The notes: generated by a model not told the origin, from the letters alone. A stretch of 64,000 nt of DNA from Daucus carota subsp. sativus (GCF_001625215.2 NC_030381.2:48631214-48695213); one strand, 5' to 3'; shown: positions 1 through 14,100, numbered from the stretch's first letter. Program-made: numbers and translations.

Positions 1-440
1 CATAATTAAGAAAGGAAGGAAGCAGCGAACAAAATAAACAAGTTCTTTAAATTAGAATATACAAAATACGATTTACAAAAGCCAGTTAAGCCTGTAAAAC
101 TCAGCTATAAAACTTGTGAATATCCACAGTTCTAAACGGCCAGTAAGCAAAATTTTTGACTTCCCAATACACCCGCCCAATTATAATTTAAACAAACGTT
201 GAGATCAAATTTATTCTCCAGCTGTTTTGTCAAAACCAGTCATCATCTCAGCATAAATCAAAAGCTCTTGTTTTCTTTTGATTTAGTCGTCATACTTTTC
301 AATGCTCTTCACATATACAAAATCTGCAGCCATTTACTTGCCTCCTAAGCGATACATACATATAGAATATATACGGGACAGCAGCATGCAGCATGTGCCT
401 CTTGGTTCACATGACAACTAGCTGCCACCATGCCTCCTTG

Positions 441-3400
441 TTAGAACTTCTCTACAAAAGAGCTCTCCTCTGCACCATCTTTTGCAGTGCTTCCAGGAGG
501 TTCTCTCGAGTCTGACCCTGGCAATTTTGACCGAGCTATTTGTACATTCAAGCTACCTGAAGTAAGAGGTTCTTCACTAACCTGCACAATAAGGTAACTT
601 TTAGCAGATACAACAGTAGGAGATGGCAGGATGATGCTCATTCTGCATACTACAAGGAATGAAGGAACTACAACGTACTTGTACATTATGCACTAAAAAC
701 TGTGGAGAACTAAACTCCAATGAAGACATTCTTTTTCAAAGCGAGTTACAAATTATTTCTAACCTCGCTAGTAAATACAGACACATAGTAGGCCATCTAA
801 GCTGATAAGACATACTGCAACAGCAGAGCAGAAACAAAGCAGAGAGCCAAGAACCATTATCATTAACCTTAGTTATACTTCTAACATAAAAATAAGCGTG
901 TTACCTGATCACCAACCTCTGGGCCCTCTGCGTGAAATAGTATAGGTCGGCAGCGCTTATCTTCATTCATCAAGCTTGAGTTCTGAAAGTGGGTTACAAG
1001 GGCTGTCTTACCCTGGATTCGAGCATAAGCCAAAGAAGCAACTTTCTCACTATTAAACTTCTCCCATTTCTTCCCATCAAATGCCTGCAATTATAATTGA
1101 ACAGAATAATACTTAATCCTTATAAACACTGTATCTATTAGTTGACCATGTGATTTCCAGTGTCCACATTTCTTGATGCATTCACAACTTCTAGCGGGCA
1201 AAAATCCTTTTATAGATAAAATAAGATAGGAAGTAAAATTGACCATATACTGGCCCTACTAAGACATTGGCACACTGCTTTAGTTTCTTACGAGCACTAT
1301 AATGGAATATTGCATGTATTCAGCATATCAAACTAACAACAAAGCGCTACCCAGTCAAGTTAAATCTACTAGTACCTCAACCATAATAAATTATACATAA
1401 AAAAATGTCCTCGATATAAACAAGTCAAAAAACATAACTACTAACCTGATAGAATGGGATAATATGCATTGGAGAAAGCATGTTGATAAAGGCATAGCCA
1501 ACATTGCATTTGTTCTGTACATGCAATGAAGCTTAATGTGAACTAAAGTTTTAGCAAGAATGACGAGCTTATAACAAAGGATTAATTAAATCTTACCTTA
1601 AAATCAATGGGCAGATAGAGAAAATCATAAGTACCCTTGTGATTTTCATCGATCGCAGCCAGCAACATCTTTGAGGTGTACCTGATGTATAAAATGAGTA
1701 AATGGTGATGTTAATACTCTATGTACTCATTTGTCAAAAGTAAACATATCCCATATACTCCACAAATCTTGTATCAATTAACTTAGTATAGGTATAAGAT
1801 TCTTACTTATTAGGAATGTTTTTAATCATTAAAGTTGTCCTAGTATCCTCCCCACTACGAATCTTTTCAAGGTCAAGCTGAAACTGCTTCTTATTGTCCA
1901 TTTGGGTTGCATTTTGCTCTGCACGTCGACTCCTTCCACGTTCTGTCAGAACCTCCATGTTGATCGGTGATAGTCCTGGAAAATGCCCATTTCCATGGAA
2001 CATAGGATTTGACCTTGCAGAAGATATCATGCTGAAATTTTGGGTACCATTTTCTGGGATAAAGGTATTTCCAGAACTACGAGGACCCACAAAACTTTTG
2101 CCAGTGTGGCTCAAACCCATGCCTCCAAAAGCTGGAGGACTCATGAATAACATGTCCGATGACTCCTTGTAGTGACTAAATTGCCTTTCAAAAGGAAGAC
2201 CCGATGGAGCTGATCCAACATGATGATGATGAGAGGGCTGAGACGAGCCAATGTTAGAACCATGGTGGGCAGTATATGTAAAGCCATGATACTGTCCATT
2301 GGAATTGAATGGTTGCTTTACTGGTGGTGGACGCCACATAGATGAATTAGACTGCTCTGGTTTAAGGTTAGGACTTCCCCAGAGAAACTGTGGACCGGAT
2401 AATGTTTCAATACCAGACCCATTTGAAGTTGAAACACCAAAAGAAGATGATATGGCAGAAAACTGATTCATTTTTGGCTCTGGAAGTGAATGTGACTGCT
2501 GAAAGCCAACTCCAGAATTTAGATTCCCATTAATATAAGTATGATCACCTTGACTACCTCGTCCAATATCCTTGCCAATTGGTGCAATCTTTCCAGGGTT
2601 TGATAACTGAGGATGCAGAAGGGAAGCTAATCCAGGTAAACCATTCCCGATGACAGGGCTCATTGACCCGAGAACAGGTGATCTGCTAACAGGCTGCAGA
2701 GAACTGTGTTCAACAGGGCTGCCATACTGGGACCAGTTACCTGATAGACATGAAATTTAAAACATCTGGTAAATATTTTGCATCTATAGATGAGAAGGGC
2801 TACAAAGTTGTTATGATGGAAAATATAGGCATCACCTGGTGGAGAGTGAGCTATTGAGGCGCCCACTTGAAGTCGAAAACTCCTGGAATCGTCTTGTTCA
2901 ATGTCTTGTCCAAGTTGCAACATGAGGCTAGGGAAAAAAGTACAGCTAACAAATTTCATAATCCATTTATTTCCGCTTTTCCCAAGGTGTCAGATAAACA
3001 GGAAAAAATGCAGAAATTAAACTGAACTTTAAGATGATTCCAACTGTGACAAGTATTAAATTAAAGAAAACTACGGATTCGGCCATGAAAACAGACGGGA
3101 CAAGTATAGCACAGTCGATATTTGTGCATGTGAGACACCTAGAATCTAAACTTTAAGAGTGCAAGATTGCAATAACGATATGTTAACATCTAATGCATAA
3201 CAGGATTTGACAGTTATACTCACTTTCGACGGGCTCCCCCAGGACGACTTGGCTCAAGCTTAATACGCTTCCCAGCTATATCACTCCTGTTAAGGGATTT
3301 AAGTGCTGCTTCAGAGGCTCTGACATCGTAATACTCAACGAACTTATGATGCCTCTTATGCGGTGTTTCTCTTATCTGTTATTCATATGCAAAACAAAAC

Positions 3401-5404
3401 TGATTTTAGGTAATGATCAGAAACCAAAGAAGATTGTTATTTAAACTTTATAGTTGCAGTCTTGCAGACCACAATTCAAGGGATTTCATGTAGCATGATG
3501 TAAACAAGAAGAAGGGAAATCTGATGACCTCTTTAACTTCACCATAGGCCCCAAAAATTTGAAGAAGGTCATCGTTTGAAACTGATGGGTCAAGATTAAA
3601 AACTACTAAAGTCCCTTGATTAATATCCTTGTCCGAAGGGTTATCCTGGTGGGTGAGTTCAAACATGAGTCAGAATTGAATTCATGGTATAGCAAATTTC
3701 TGAGGAGAAACATAATATCTTTGAACCTTTGGAATTGAGAAGTGGATGTCAAGCTTCCTTCGCCGTAGTGGCTTGTTTTGCAATGCACGCATAGCAGTAC
3801 GAGCAGCACGAATATCATAGTACGATATCATGACGAAGCCCCTGTGCTTGCAGGCAGTGTACAAAGTCCTTATATCTCCATATTGCTGAGATTGCAGGTG
3901 AGTAGTTCAGTCAGAAACAAGTTCTTACAGGATAAAGGAAATAATTACATGCTAAAAATTATAAAAACAAGGAATATTGGGTAATAATCCGTATATGTCC
4001 TAGTGTCCTGCCATAGTATTACAAAAAATATATCAAACTTCACTGTTACTACCATTAATCAAGTCTAGCTGTTTCCAGAAACATCCTCAGTTTAGAATAA
4101 ACAAAATACATAATATAAGAGGAACCACCTCTTGTTATTTAAACCCATGTTAATTAAATTTATTACATATCTCTACTCAAACTAAAGCACAACCAAAAAA
4201 ATACAGAAAATGCTTGTTAGGATTCGAATTGCAATCAGCATACTGCAAGGCAACCACCTTATCTGTAGGGGCCAAGATTATAATTATTCGAAGACATAAA
4301 AAATGTCTACATAGTTATGGGGAAAATGTTCCCATCTAGATCTGTCCCAGCAGAAAACTATGCTACGGAAGCTCCTATCAACATGGGTAGCAGGGTGGCA
4401 CATATTATATAGGATAGTAATCAATTTCAACTTGAGGAGAAACAAACTGTGATTGACCGACTTTAGCAAGATGGACGGACTATAAGATAATCATCAAACT
4501 CTACTATGACACTTTTTTAAAGTTTTAAAAATACTGTAATATTCTAGTCGCTTTATAAACACCTGCTAGGGGATTACCTCAAACATTGTTCTGAGCTCTG
4601 AATCTTCAACATTACTATTTATGTTGCGAACAAAGAGTGTTCTAGACGGGTGTTCCCCATATGGATGCTCACCAGCAACAGCTCCTACACCATTTGGAAG
4701 ACTGTATTGGGCCACTCCAGCGCCAGGAAAACTATCAGATAAATTAAAATTTGACACTCCCAGTCTCAGATTATCCAGTGCATCAGATTCCAATTCTAAA
4801 CCTCCTCCACTTCCAAAAAGATCATATTCCTCCAGTTCATCCATAAAATTAGGCAAGCCAGGTCGGTCAAAACCCTCCACTATACCAGCTAAAAGCTCAT
4901 CTTCATCACCAGGAAGCAAGCTACCTATTGCGTGAGCTTCAACATCTTTAAGCATATCAATTGCATCCCCATCGGTGTAAACTTCATTCAAGGTTGAAGA
5001 TAAATCATCAACAGGTCGAAAACCATCTTCGGCATCATGCAACTTCACTGCATGAGCATCATACATAATATATTAATGGAAACTAAATATATGTAATAAT
5101 GACTCTGGAAAAGAACTCATAATCATTAACATGAGCATACACTTTCCATGCGGAAGGACCGGTAATGAACTTGAGAAAAGAGAGGCATCACTCAAGACAT
5201 TATGGGCATCAGATCTTGGTGCGAATCCTGGTGGTCCACGGTCACCTTCCCTTTTAGATAGCTTGATTGACTTAATCTCTGACGGACCTGCCAGCATAAT
5301 TTAATATTCATTAAAGAAAGTCTACACATTTAATAAGTGTTTGAAGTCAGACTACTGAGGATTGAATAATTACCAGAAAAGGACTGGCCCGACGAATGTT
5401 GCAT
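441..5404 (-). CDS. MEI2-like RNA-binding protein (AML family), 858 aa
   Basis: RNA-binding protein of the plant MEI2-like family, which acts in meiosis and vegetative growth control. Twelve coding exons, listed 5' to 3': 5374-5404, 5141-5287, 4578-5047, 3727-3885, 3529-3645, 3224-3375, 2836-2927, 1807-2740, 1597-1681, 1446-1514, 905-1084 and 441-581. All junctions have GT-AG ends and the phases add up to 859 codons including stop. RRM1 lies near residues 195-265 (TLFVRNIN), RRM2 near 280-350 (LVVFNLDP) and the divergent C-terminal MEI2-type RRM3 near 690-800 (TLMIKNIPNK, later GYAFINML). The long Ser/Gly/His-rich linker is mostly the 934-nt exon. Length and domain order fit the AML2/3/5 group better than the longer AML1/4 group, but I would not fix the paralogue. 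The first intron lies in the 5' UTR. Confidence 0.93.
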
Positions 5405-6860
5405 TGCAGCAGCTTTTGGTCAATGACAAAAGAGGAGAAACAAAATCTGCTACGCGTCAAAAAAAAAAGGTCACGATATGGATTGTTTTGTTAATATTCA
5501 CATGCAAATGACGAAAGGCATGCGAGAGTCTAATATAATGTTAAAAGGTTAAAGCATATGGGAAACATTAATATGAAAAAAAATTTGATGGCATATACAT
5601 AACTTTGCTGGAAGGGTCTTTTACAAAAATGAAAATCAAACATAGTCTCTTGAATTCTTGCTTCAAGAGAAGTTATCAAGAATATTTTTTTCTTATGCCA
5701 GGTAAACACCCAATTATCAAGTAATGTTAGGTACCAAGTACCAACGTATAAGCTCTATATTTGTTATACTGCTCAAGCTAACTATCCAAGTGGAACATAT
5801 TGAATTTCATGTGTACGTAAGAAACAAAAAAGAAAAATATTTTTAAACTCATTAAAATAATGGCTCGGCTTACACAAATTTTCTAAAATCCCAACTTTGG
5901 AAAAAAAAAAAATCGAAGATACACTATACCTCTCTTGTAAAAACAAGAAAATTTTATCCATCTTTGACTGGTCTTACTCTTGTAGTTCTGTTACCAACCT
6001 ACTCCAATCATGTATATGGTATAATACAAATTAAATCTTACACCAACAGAAGTACAAACATCGCATAAACCGACACCAGAATTTTTCTGTAACCTAAAAA
6101 ACCCTAAACAAGGATTTGAGTAAGATAAATTTGTTTCAAGGACAAAACGATAATATGCAGCCAAAACAAACTATCCCACTGCAAAACATATATATTACTC
6201 GAATCAAGGAGTGAAACTCATCATAAAACATGTCATACAAGGATCAAATCCAAAACTTCACAAAATCTATCACAATCAAAGATATAAACTAAACTGATTC
6301 ATCAAGAGTACAATTTTTTTTATTTTGCAAAAACCATGTAATTAAATCCTCAGGATAACTTCCAATAAACATCATAACACCACCACAAAACAAACAACTA
6401 AAATCAAATCATACTAAACCCCCAATTACACATACCAATCATTACCACACAAACAAAAAATATAAATAAAATCAAACCTTTACATAAAATTCAAACCCTA
6501 TCAAACAGAACAAGGTCAAATTCCACAACCCAAAAGCCCAAATTCAACAAAAACACATATATGCATGCAGAAAACACAAAATTAACAAAAGGGCAAGAAG
6601 AATAGCAATAATGGTCAAACCTTTACCAAGTTCTCGAACACCCCAGTTGCCAAAAAGTGTTGAACTATAAAATTGAGCAGATTAAAAACCCAAAAATCAA
6701 ATCTTTACACCAACAAGACCCATGATCGGAGGAAAAGTGTAGAGAGAGAATTGGTTGTGTTTGTGTTGCTATTCTTTCTTCCACTCAATAACTATTTTAC
6801 TTTAGTTTCTCTCTCCAAAACCACAGACATATAGACACAAGAGATGTGTGTATATATTAC
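5405..6860 (-). promoter_or_regulatory. 5' UTR, leader intron and putative promoter of the MEI2-like gene
   Basis: No ORF of note. A donor (AACTTG then GTAAAG on the minus strand) at 6627/6626 and an acceptor near 5447/5446 outline a leader intron of about 1.18 kb, so the ATG exon starts about 42 nt before the ATG. A T/A-rich TATATA stretch at about 6851-6857 is a candidate TATA box. The transcription start is inferred, not seen. The interval is otherwise AT-rich intron sequence. Confidence 0.55.
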
Positions 6861-7046
6861 AGTGCAGTAAAAATACTAGATTGTAAATAGATACTGGGGA
6901 GAGAAAGCTGATTGGATTTCAGACGCAAGAGAGAGAATAAAAGTACAGATGGATAATGATTGATATTTAAGGGAAAGGTGGGGTGTTTTTCACTTTCTTT
7001 TTATATTTTTGGGTTCTATTTTGTAATGTTGATCGGATAAGATTAA

Positions 7047-7503
7047 GGGGCCGTTTGGCCAAGCTTAAAAAAAGTGATTTTGTCCTTAAAATAAAGAAGT
7101 GGAGTAGAAGTGAGAAGTAAAAAAGTTAATAAAGGGGCCGTTTGGGTTAGCTTAAAAGAAGTGACTTCTTGCTTATAGTAAAGAAGTGGAGTAGAAGTGA
7201 GAAGTAAAGAAGTTAATAAAGTGTTTGGAAAAGAAGCAGAAGCTGTGAGAAAGAAGCTAGCATTCTCAGCTTTTTAAAAGTGCTTCTACTTCTGTACACA
7301 AACGGGTCAAGAGAAGCAGAAGCCAGAAGCAGCTTCTGCTTCTCTCAACCAAACAGCCCCAAAGTGTTTGGAAAAGAAGCAGAAGCCGTGAGAGAGAAGC
7401 TAGCATTCTCAGCTTCTTAAAAGTGCTTCTACTTCTTTACACAAACGGGTCATGAAAAGCAGAAGCCAGAAGCAGAATTTGATTTTCATTCCCAAACAGG
7501 CCC
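7047..7503. mobile_element. Tourist-like MITE carrying a nested copy of its own family
   Basis: The ends are inverted GGGGCCGTTTGG and CCAAACAGGCCC, flanked by TAA on both sides, which fits the 3-bp target preference of PIF/Harbinger (Tourist) MITEs. A second complete copy (7134-7360) with the same ends sits inside it. The interrupted sequence (gttaataaa / aaagtgttt) rejoins to match the intact inner copy. The two share long stretches of AGAAGC-rich sequence. No transposase. Confidence 0.7.
7134..7360. mobile_element. Inner Tourist-like MITE, 227 bp
   Basis: Same GGGGCCGTTTGG / AACAGCCCC ends and same interior as the element around it, flanked by AAA on each side. It is the younger insertion because it interrupts the other copy. 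Confidence 0.65.
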
Positions 7504-7930
7504 TAAATCTTGAACTATGATCTGACGTGTTAAATATTGTTGCACGAGGGTAGATTATTGTTAATTAATTACCAGTTCCGCAAAGATAATATGGCGAAAG
7601 TGCCATGATTTGCTGAATTTTAAATTCGAATAGGATATAGTGTAATGACTTTGAACAGCAAAAAAGAAATTTAGATACAACGTTTTGAGTTTCGACACAT
7701 TTTTTAAGTATTTTGATGAGATATTTAACAATAATAAATTTTAAAAAAATGAATAAAAATATATTCAAAATTTTAATTCACAATAAAAATTTATTAAAAT
7801 TTATTATTATTATTATTTGGTCAATCCAACTAAAAATAACGTCACATAAAAAAGGAAGTTTATATATGTGTAAAAGGTAATTATTTACCGATATAGTAAT
7901 AATTATACTATAATAATTTTAGAGAAAATG

Positions 7931-8390
7931 GGGGTGTATTCGATTGGGATTTTAATGCATTGTTTTTAGTCTATGGATTTTAATGGATTGTATGGGATTT
8001 TGATTTTGTGCGGATTCTTGATGAAATGTCGCAGAGTTGATAGGATTTAGGTACAATACTTCAAAATCTCATTGAATTTGGTGGGATTTCAAAAAACTTA
8101 AAATACACTGAAGAATGCCACAAAATCCATCATTTTATGAAATGAAAAAAAATCCATCAGCATTTGAATACCATCAGATTTTAATGGATTTTAAACAATC
8201 CCAATTGAATACCATCGGATTTTAAAGCATAATTTAAAATCCCAATTGAATACCACCAGATTTTGTAGCATAATTTAAAATCCCAATTGAATACCTCAAG
8301 ATTTTAATGGATTTCAAACAATCCCAATCGAATACCCTCGGATTTGATGAATGCAAAAAAATGCTTTAAAATCCCAATCCAATACACCCC
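7931..8390. mobile_element. TIR element, GGGGTGTATTCGATTGGG family, copy 1
   Basis: Imperfect inverted ends GGGGTGTATTCGATTGGG and CCCAATCCAATACACCCC. The interior has repeated ATTTTAATGGATT and TCCCAATTGAATACC motifs. A second copy in the same orientation lies at 61396-61847 and a degraded one at 8930-9230. No coding capacity. I could not fix the target duplication, so the superfamily is open. Confidence 0.65.
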
Positions 8391-8395
8391 TCTTA

Positions 8396-8640
8396 ATCTC
8401 TCCGTTCTTTTTAGTTGTCACAATTCTATTTTTGTTGGTCAAATTGACTAAGTTTTGACCAAAGATTATAAGTCACTCATTCATTATTTTAAAAAACTGA
8501 AAATTACATCTTAAAGTAGATTAAAATTTATTTCCGATGACATAATTTATTAATTTTGTCAATTGATAAAATATTAATAAATTTCAGTCAAACTTCACTT
8601 AATTTGAAAACTAAAAAGGTAATGAGCCAATAGGTAGTAC
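8396..8640. mobile_element. Old Stowaway-like MITE
   Basis: Begins with CTCTCCGTTCTTTTTAG and ends near AAAAAGGTAATGAGCC. The interior (GGTCAAATTGAC, and a later match around AATTTCAGTCAAACTT) resembles the element at 53850-54095. Ends are decayed. Confidence 0.4.
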
Positions 8641-9821
8641 TACCGTGCACATGGCCGGATGAGAGCATCACAGACTTGCTCTACTTAATTCTTCTTGTAG
8701 TCATCATCGCACTCCAAAGTCTCCAACACATAGATTTAATTGTCGCAATAAAATTTACTCCGATGTTTTTAATATAGATGCGCACGTTTCTATTAGAATT
8801 TTCATATGATTTGATAGAGTTACTAATAGCAGTAGAGCGAAAAAACAGGGATAACATTTAATGTATAGATAAGATGCATCACGCTTGCATTACCTGGCTT
8901 GGATGTGTTCTTCGAAATGCTGTATTTATGACCTGTATTTACGCACAATATTTACCGATAATATTTCAAAATTTCATAAATTTTGGTTCAATTTTAGAAA
9001 ACTTAAAATAAATTTCTGTCAAAAAAAATAAAAAAATTAGATAATGTCACAAAATACATCGTTTTATCAAATCCAAAAAAATCTATCATCATTTGAATAT
9101 TATCAGATTTTAATGAATTTTAAACAGTCTCAATTGAATGCTCTCCTTGAAATCTCAATCAAATACACACCTTTTATTAGACCCTCAATTGAATGCCCTC
9201 TTTGAAATCTCAATCAAATACACACCCTTTATTAGACTTTCTAGAAAATCACTTCAAAAAAAAAAAAGAACCATTAAACATTCTCAAAATTTGTAAATTT
9301 GTTGTAAAATAAATTTCATTGAGTTCGTGTGTGAATTAACAGTGAACTTTTATTCAGGCTTATTAGTCGAAAATAATTTTGAACTTTGATAAAATTAAAA
9401 AGGAGTGTCTTGTTCATTGAAAAAATCGTGAACAGACCCGATCTAACAGCACATTATCACAACTGTGAAAAACTGTGACTATAGATAATATTTATGATTA
9501 ATTTTTTGCAGTGCAGCAAAAAAGTCTTGGCATAAGATAGAGTAAGGATTTATTGACTTGGATCGCAAGTAATTTATTTAAGATACATTTTTGTGAAAAG
9601 TAAGTCGGAAAAGGTGGACGATTGATACCTTAGATATAATATTTTATTAAGTTACCGAGCATTACGTCTCAGCGAATATAATTTTACAACACGTTACGTT
9701 AAGCTCATAATATAATAATATCATGCATCCATCAAACTAATACTACAAACATAGTTGATCCTTGCACAACATATCTTTTTCTTTTACGGAAGATGCATAC
9801 AATCGTGATTTAATTAGAGTA
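8641..9821. other. Intergenic, degraded repeat only
   Basis: No gene seen. 8930-9230 is a decayed copy of the 7931-8390 family, and its last part (CAATTGAATGC... to ...CAAATACACAC) is duplicated in tandem at about 9140-9230. The rest is featureless AT-rich DNA. Confidence 0.5.
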
Positions 9822-9998
9822 CAGTTAAACCTCGATTAAGTAATATCTGATAAAATAATAACCTCGTTTAAATAATAAATTTTGTCGATCCCAACTTGGG
9901 CCAATATCGTAAAGTAATATTTTCGCTAAAAGCATAAGATAATAAAAATTTAGGAATTCATTAAACGCCCAGATAATATGTAAATGTAATAATTCATG

Positions 9999-10038
<40 letters not shown>

Positions 10039-10456
10039 ATGTATATGAATTCAAAATTTAGTCCTTTTTAAAATATGAATCTATGATAACTTGTTTTTTC
10101 TTTCCACCAAAACAAAAATTAACCTCATCTTTGACTTTATGTAAAGGATAAATAACTCTGGTATATTTTGCTCATGTTGTAACATGTATACTCTATCTAG
10201 TGCATGCATGAATTTAGTTTTCACGTATGATTAATTATTAAAAAATTAATTTTAAATCAAAAACATTGAATTCGGCTGATTCTTGTTTTTAAAAATAATG
10301 AATTATAATTTATAAACATATAGAAATTTGGTAAAATAATAAAATAGTACTTTATCGATAAATTAATAAAATATTATTATATCAATAAAATAATAAATTC
10401 GGTAAAGTAATATTTTTTACCGGTCCGAGGGGTATTACTTTAAAGAGGTTTAACTG
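9822..10456. mobile_element. Pogo/Emigrant-like MITE, about 635 bp
   Basis: Starts CAGTTAAACCTCGATTAA and ends AAAGAGGTTTAACTG, with TA on both sides. These ends match the known CAGTAAAACCTCTATAAATT ends of the Emigrant/Lemi1 pogo-like group of Tc1/mariner. The interior is full of AATAATA / TAATATTTT runs and holds an (AT)n microsatellite at about 10003-10031. No transposase ORF. Confidence 0.68.
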
Positions 10457-13400
10457 TATTTATGGTTACTCCTGATCGTTCTTCCTAGATCGTTTCTCAC
10501 AAAAATAATTAGATAAATGATTTTCGTAAAATTAGTACCTCGAATAAGATGATAATTTCGACACGATTCTCTGTGCTTCCTCTTCTGTGTATTTTATTTA
10601 AGAAAAAATTGAAAATAGAATTAGAGGAGAGCAAGTAAAATTGAAGGGAAGTGAACATTATATTAAAAAAATATAATCCCCCAGCGGTCTTTTCCAAACC
10701 TTTTACTTTCAAATTGGACCAAAACTAAATAGATCCAACAGATCTCCCGGTGAAGTGGGTAGGCCCAAAATTACCTTGCCCGATAATTAGGAAAACCTCA
10801 CACTGTGTTCATCAAGCTTTGGCAACTAAAGTGTAGAAGGGGCGTGCAGGAGAGAGTCTCTGATTTTAAGGGATATACATGCTTCATACATGTGCAATTA
10901 TGTGTAATGTCTATTGGTTGTTAAGATTACCAATATAAATTAGTTAGTTTTATTTGTGTATAATTGTGAATTATCTTATAAATATCCACCCATTTGTGTT
11001 AGTTTGTTAGTATAGTGAGGAAGATGATGATGTTTTATCGGTCTTATGTGCATTTCTTAATGCAATATGGGGATTGATTTATTTATCTGATTCCTCTTAT
11101 GTAATCCTTTTCGTGTGTGTTCTAATTTAATTTGTTTCTTGATAGATGCATGATTTTAGATGGATATTCATGAGCTTCTTTGATACCAGGATAGCTATAT
11201 GATAAACTTTGTCGATGTTGTTTCCCTTTCATTAGCTCTAATCGAAAATTGAGTTCGCATAAAAGGGAGTACCCTTTATCTCTACTATTTGATTTGTAAG
11301 TAAGCCTTTGTATGTGTAGCTTCGTTTTGTCATCCTCGTGATTATGAGGAACCAACTAGATATTATTGATTGCAAATTTTTTTTAGCATTTGTTGTGCTG
11401 CATGATTTCCTCTAAAATTTTATCTGCAGAGCCAGATAGTTGCGGATGTGATGGGTTTGCATTAGTGAAACTGAAAACTATTAAGTAAATTAGTTGCCTG
11501 TAACTTTTGGTGCTCGGCATTAAAGGTTTTTTTTGAAATGGATTCGATTTTGAAATGGGTATTTTGGACCGGGTGTTGGTTGGGTTTGTGCAGGAAGCAA
11601 ACACTTTTGGTTTTGGTTACCAATTAGTATATATAACACAGTTTAGATAAATTGCCATCTCACAGGTGATATGATATTAGATAGGGGCTGATCGGCAACG
11701 TCGTATTAGAGTGGTTGAGTTTGGGTCCTTGGGGTATACGGTGGGTTAGGCCTTACAGTTTTTTCATATACACTAGTGTATCTTTATGTGTGTTTGTTTA
11801 TATCTATATCACTCCCTGTGTTTGTCATGCACTAAGCGGGGGGCCTTTACTAAAACAACCTACTTACTCTTTTAGAGTAGGGGAATGGTCTGGGTGCATC
11901 TTACCCTCCCAGACCATGCTCTAAGCTGTATATATTGGGTATGTAGGCAGCAGAAGCTTTGGAATTTCGAAAAGAAATATTAATCACAAGGCTGCTACTC
12001 TGGCAATTTCACTAGAGGCTATGTCAAATCGGCGAAAACTAGTGATAGAGCATAAAAGGCAGCATCTGCAGATACCTCTCTTGAAGGTGCACAAAGTGCT
12101 TAGAAACATGAGGAAAGAAGCTCACACAATATGTAAGCAAGTTGTTGCTGTTGAAACTGAATATTGCATAATAGGGATCTTCAGAACCCTGAAATGCAGA
12201 TATCTAGACGAATCGGAAGTGGAACAACTGAAGTTATTGTTCTTGTTAAGTTCCATAAACCATGGAAGTTTATCTGAATTAAACCGAGCCTGCGTATATG
12301 AGTTACTCCGAGTTGGATAGTAAAAAACTTGGAAGTCATGATACTTGTATAGAATGACTGGTTGAGCAACATATGGTATGCTGGAGGAGTTCAGAACCCA
12401 CATGGAATTCTTCTAGACCACCAATTTTGGACTGATCTTCTATCCATTCAGACACTGCAATTCCACTGCAGGCTTTTCGCCACACAGGGGAGATAGATCT
12501 CAGTTCAAGATGTCAGTTCTCAGAACTTTCTTGAGTAAGTTCCTTGAGGACTTTTCACTCTTCACAGGAAAAGGCCAATGTTGTGATGAATATCTGGGTA
12601 TATGTAGACACAAGTCTGTCCGCAAAGGCTGGCATGTGCACAGTTCTACATTTTCGAGCACAGCTATCCCTTAACCAGATCACCTAGGGTCGTTTTTATA
12701 TTTGGAATTCATGACAGGGCAGGGCAGTCTAAGTTGCGAATTGTAATGATATTTTTTAATATTCCCTTTTAAGAACTCTGTAGTACCATTGCTCTTCTAT
12801 GGCTAACTTCAACTGTGTGGTCTGTGTACAAAAAGATTCAATTGCAACAAATACTTAGATTAGCTTAGGCATGCACTGCATCAGCTAAAAGATTTTAAAG
12901 CTACAGGGAACCAACTCAATTAACCTGAAATTTCTGCAAACTTGATAATATTTTAACAAATATTACTATTTTCATTTCAGCCGGATAGTTCAAGATTAAG
13001 GTGCTTATTTTGCTACCAATAAATTACTCATTTGAATCTCTGAACCAGCCTCGGATGAGGATTGCTGATGGCTGCCGGAGAACTTGTCAAATTAATCTCA
13101 CAAGTAAACATTCCAACCTTGTAGTAGTCTACTAATAAAAAGGTCTACTACTTGACAAAGATTGGGTACCAACAACAAAATGACAGAAACATTGAGAACT
13201 TGCTTCGGATCCGGATCAAGTTGCAAACTAGTAAAAAAGTTATGTCTACTGATCAGAAGCGTGGACACGATACACAGCATCACATATAAGTAAACATATT
13301 CAGTTGATCATTTGCCAATCAATCACAAGTATTGGGTTATGTTGATTATTTGCCAATCAATCACAAGTATAACTAAAATGGGTATTTAAACCGTCTACTG

Positions 13401-14100
13401 AAATAACACTACCATTCCTCATATTTTAATTAGTTCACAAGAGATACCATTCCTCATATTTTAATTAATTCACAAGAGATATGCTCGTTGCTTCATATGC
13501 TTCCTCACCCCCAGTTGAAACTCCTGGTGAATCTGCAGAAAAGGTAACAGCAAAGGGTTTTAAACTTTGAACTTTATAAGTCTTAACAATCACATTTCAT
13601 AATAACATGTGCAACAAGACATCATTACAGAATATAATCCCAATAATAAGGATATGTTTTTGGTTCGGAAGGTTAATTTAAAATTATTAATATTTTGGAT
13701 TTCTTAATACTGATATTTTGGTGCTCTGCTTTAAAAATTCCTGCCCCAACTATAAGTTAGTTCACTCTAATAACTTATATACATTGGGATGACTTTAAAA
13801 TAACAAGAATAAAACATGACTTTAATCAATATCATATAAATAGATAAATAAATAATCAACAAGCAAGTCCTCCAAACTTTATTCTTCACTAGTTGTAGGA
13901 GTCACTGATTTAGTGATTGATGACCATTGTTTTTAAACATTAAGGTTGATCCAAATACATGACTATTAGTATGACAACTTCTAATTCCCAACTACTCACT
14001 GAAGTCTTTACTAAATATGCATATCTTGTGATATATGATCATGAAAATGGTAGTTGGTGTAATCATGAGGTAGGGATGGTATTAATTTGATGATACGCAT
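10457..14100. other. Intergenic; no convincing gene
   Basis: Several short ORFs exist on both strands. The best is a 99-codon plus-strand frame at 12021-12320, rich in K/R/L, with no family I recognise and no splice partners I could support. A TATA-like CTTATAAATATCC at about 10974-10986 could start a non-coding transcript. Short tandem duplications lie at 13303-13372 (a copy of ATTTGCCAATCAATCACAAG) and 13410-13481 (a copy of ACCATTCCTCATATTTTAAT). Confidence 0.4.
11820..11935 (+). repeat. SINE-like fragment
   Basis: Contains AGAGTAGGGGAATGGTCTGG followed by GTGCATCTTACCCTCCCAGA. This closely resembles the GTAGGGGTAAGGTCTGCGTA... CTACCCTCCCCAGACC body of tRNA-derived plant SINEs such as TS. 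Only a piece is present. I see no intact A/B boxes or clear target duplication. Confidence 0.4.

Noticed and set aside
4621-4935. Plus-strand ORF opposite MEI2-like exon 3
   Set aside because: It is the antisense of a long coding exon and contains no independent motif.
12021-12320. 99-codon plus-strand ORF as a gene
   Set aside because: No recognisable motif, no supporting splice or promoter context, and an overlapping minus-strand ORF of similar length; listed only inside the intergenic entry.
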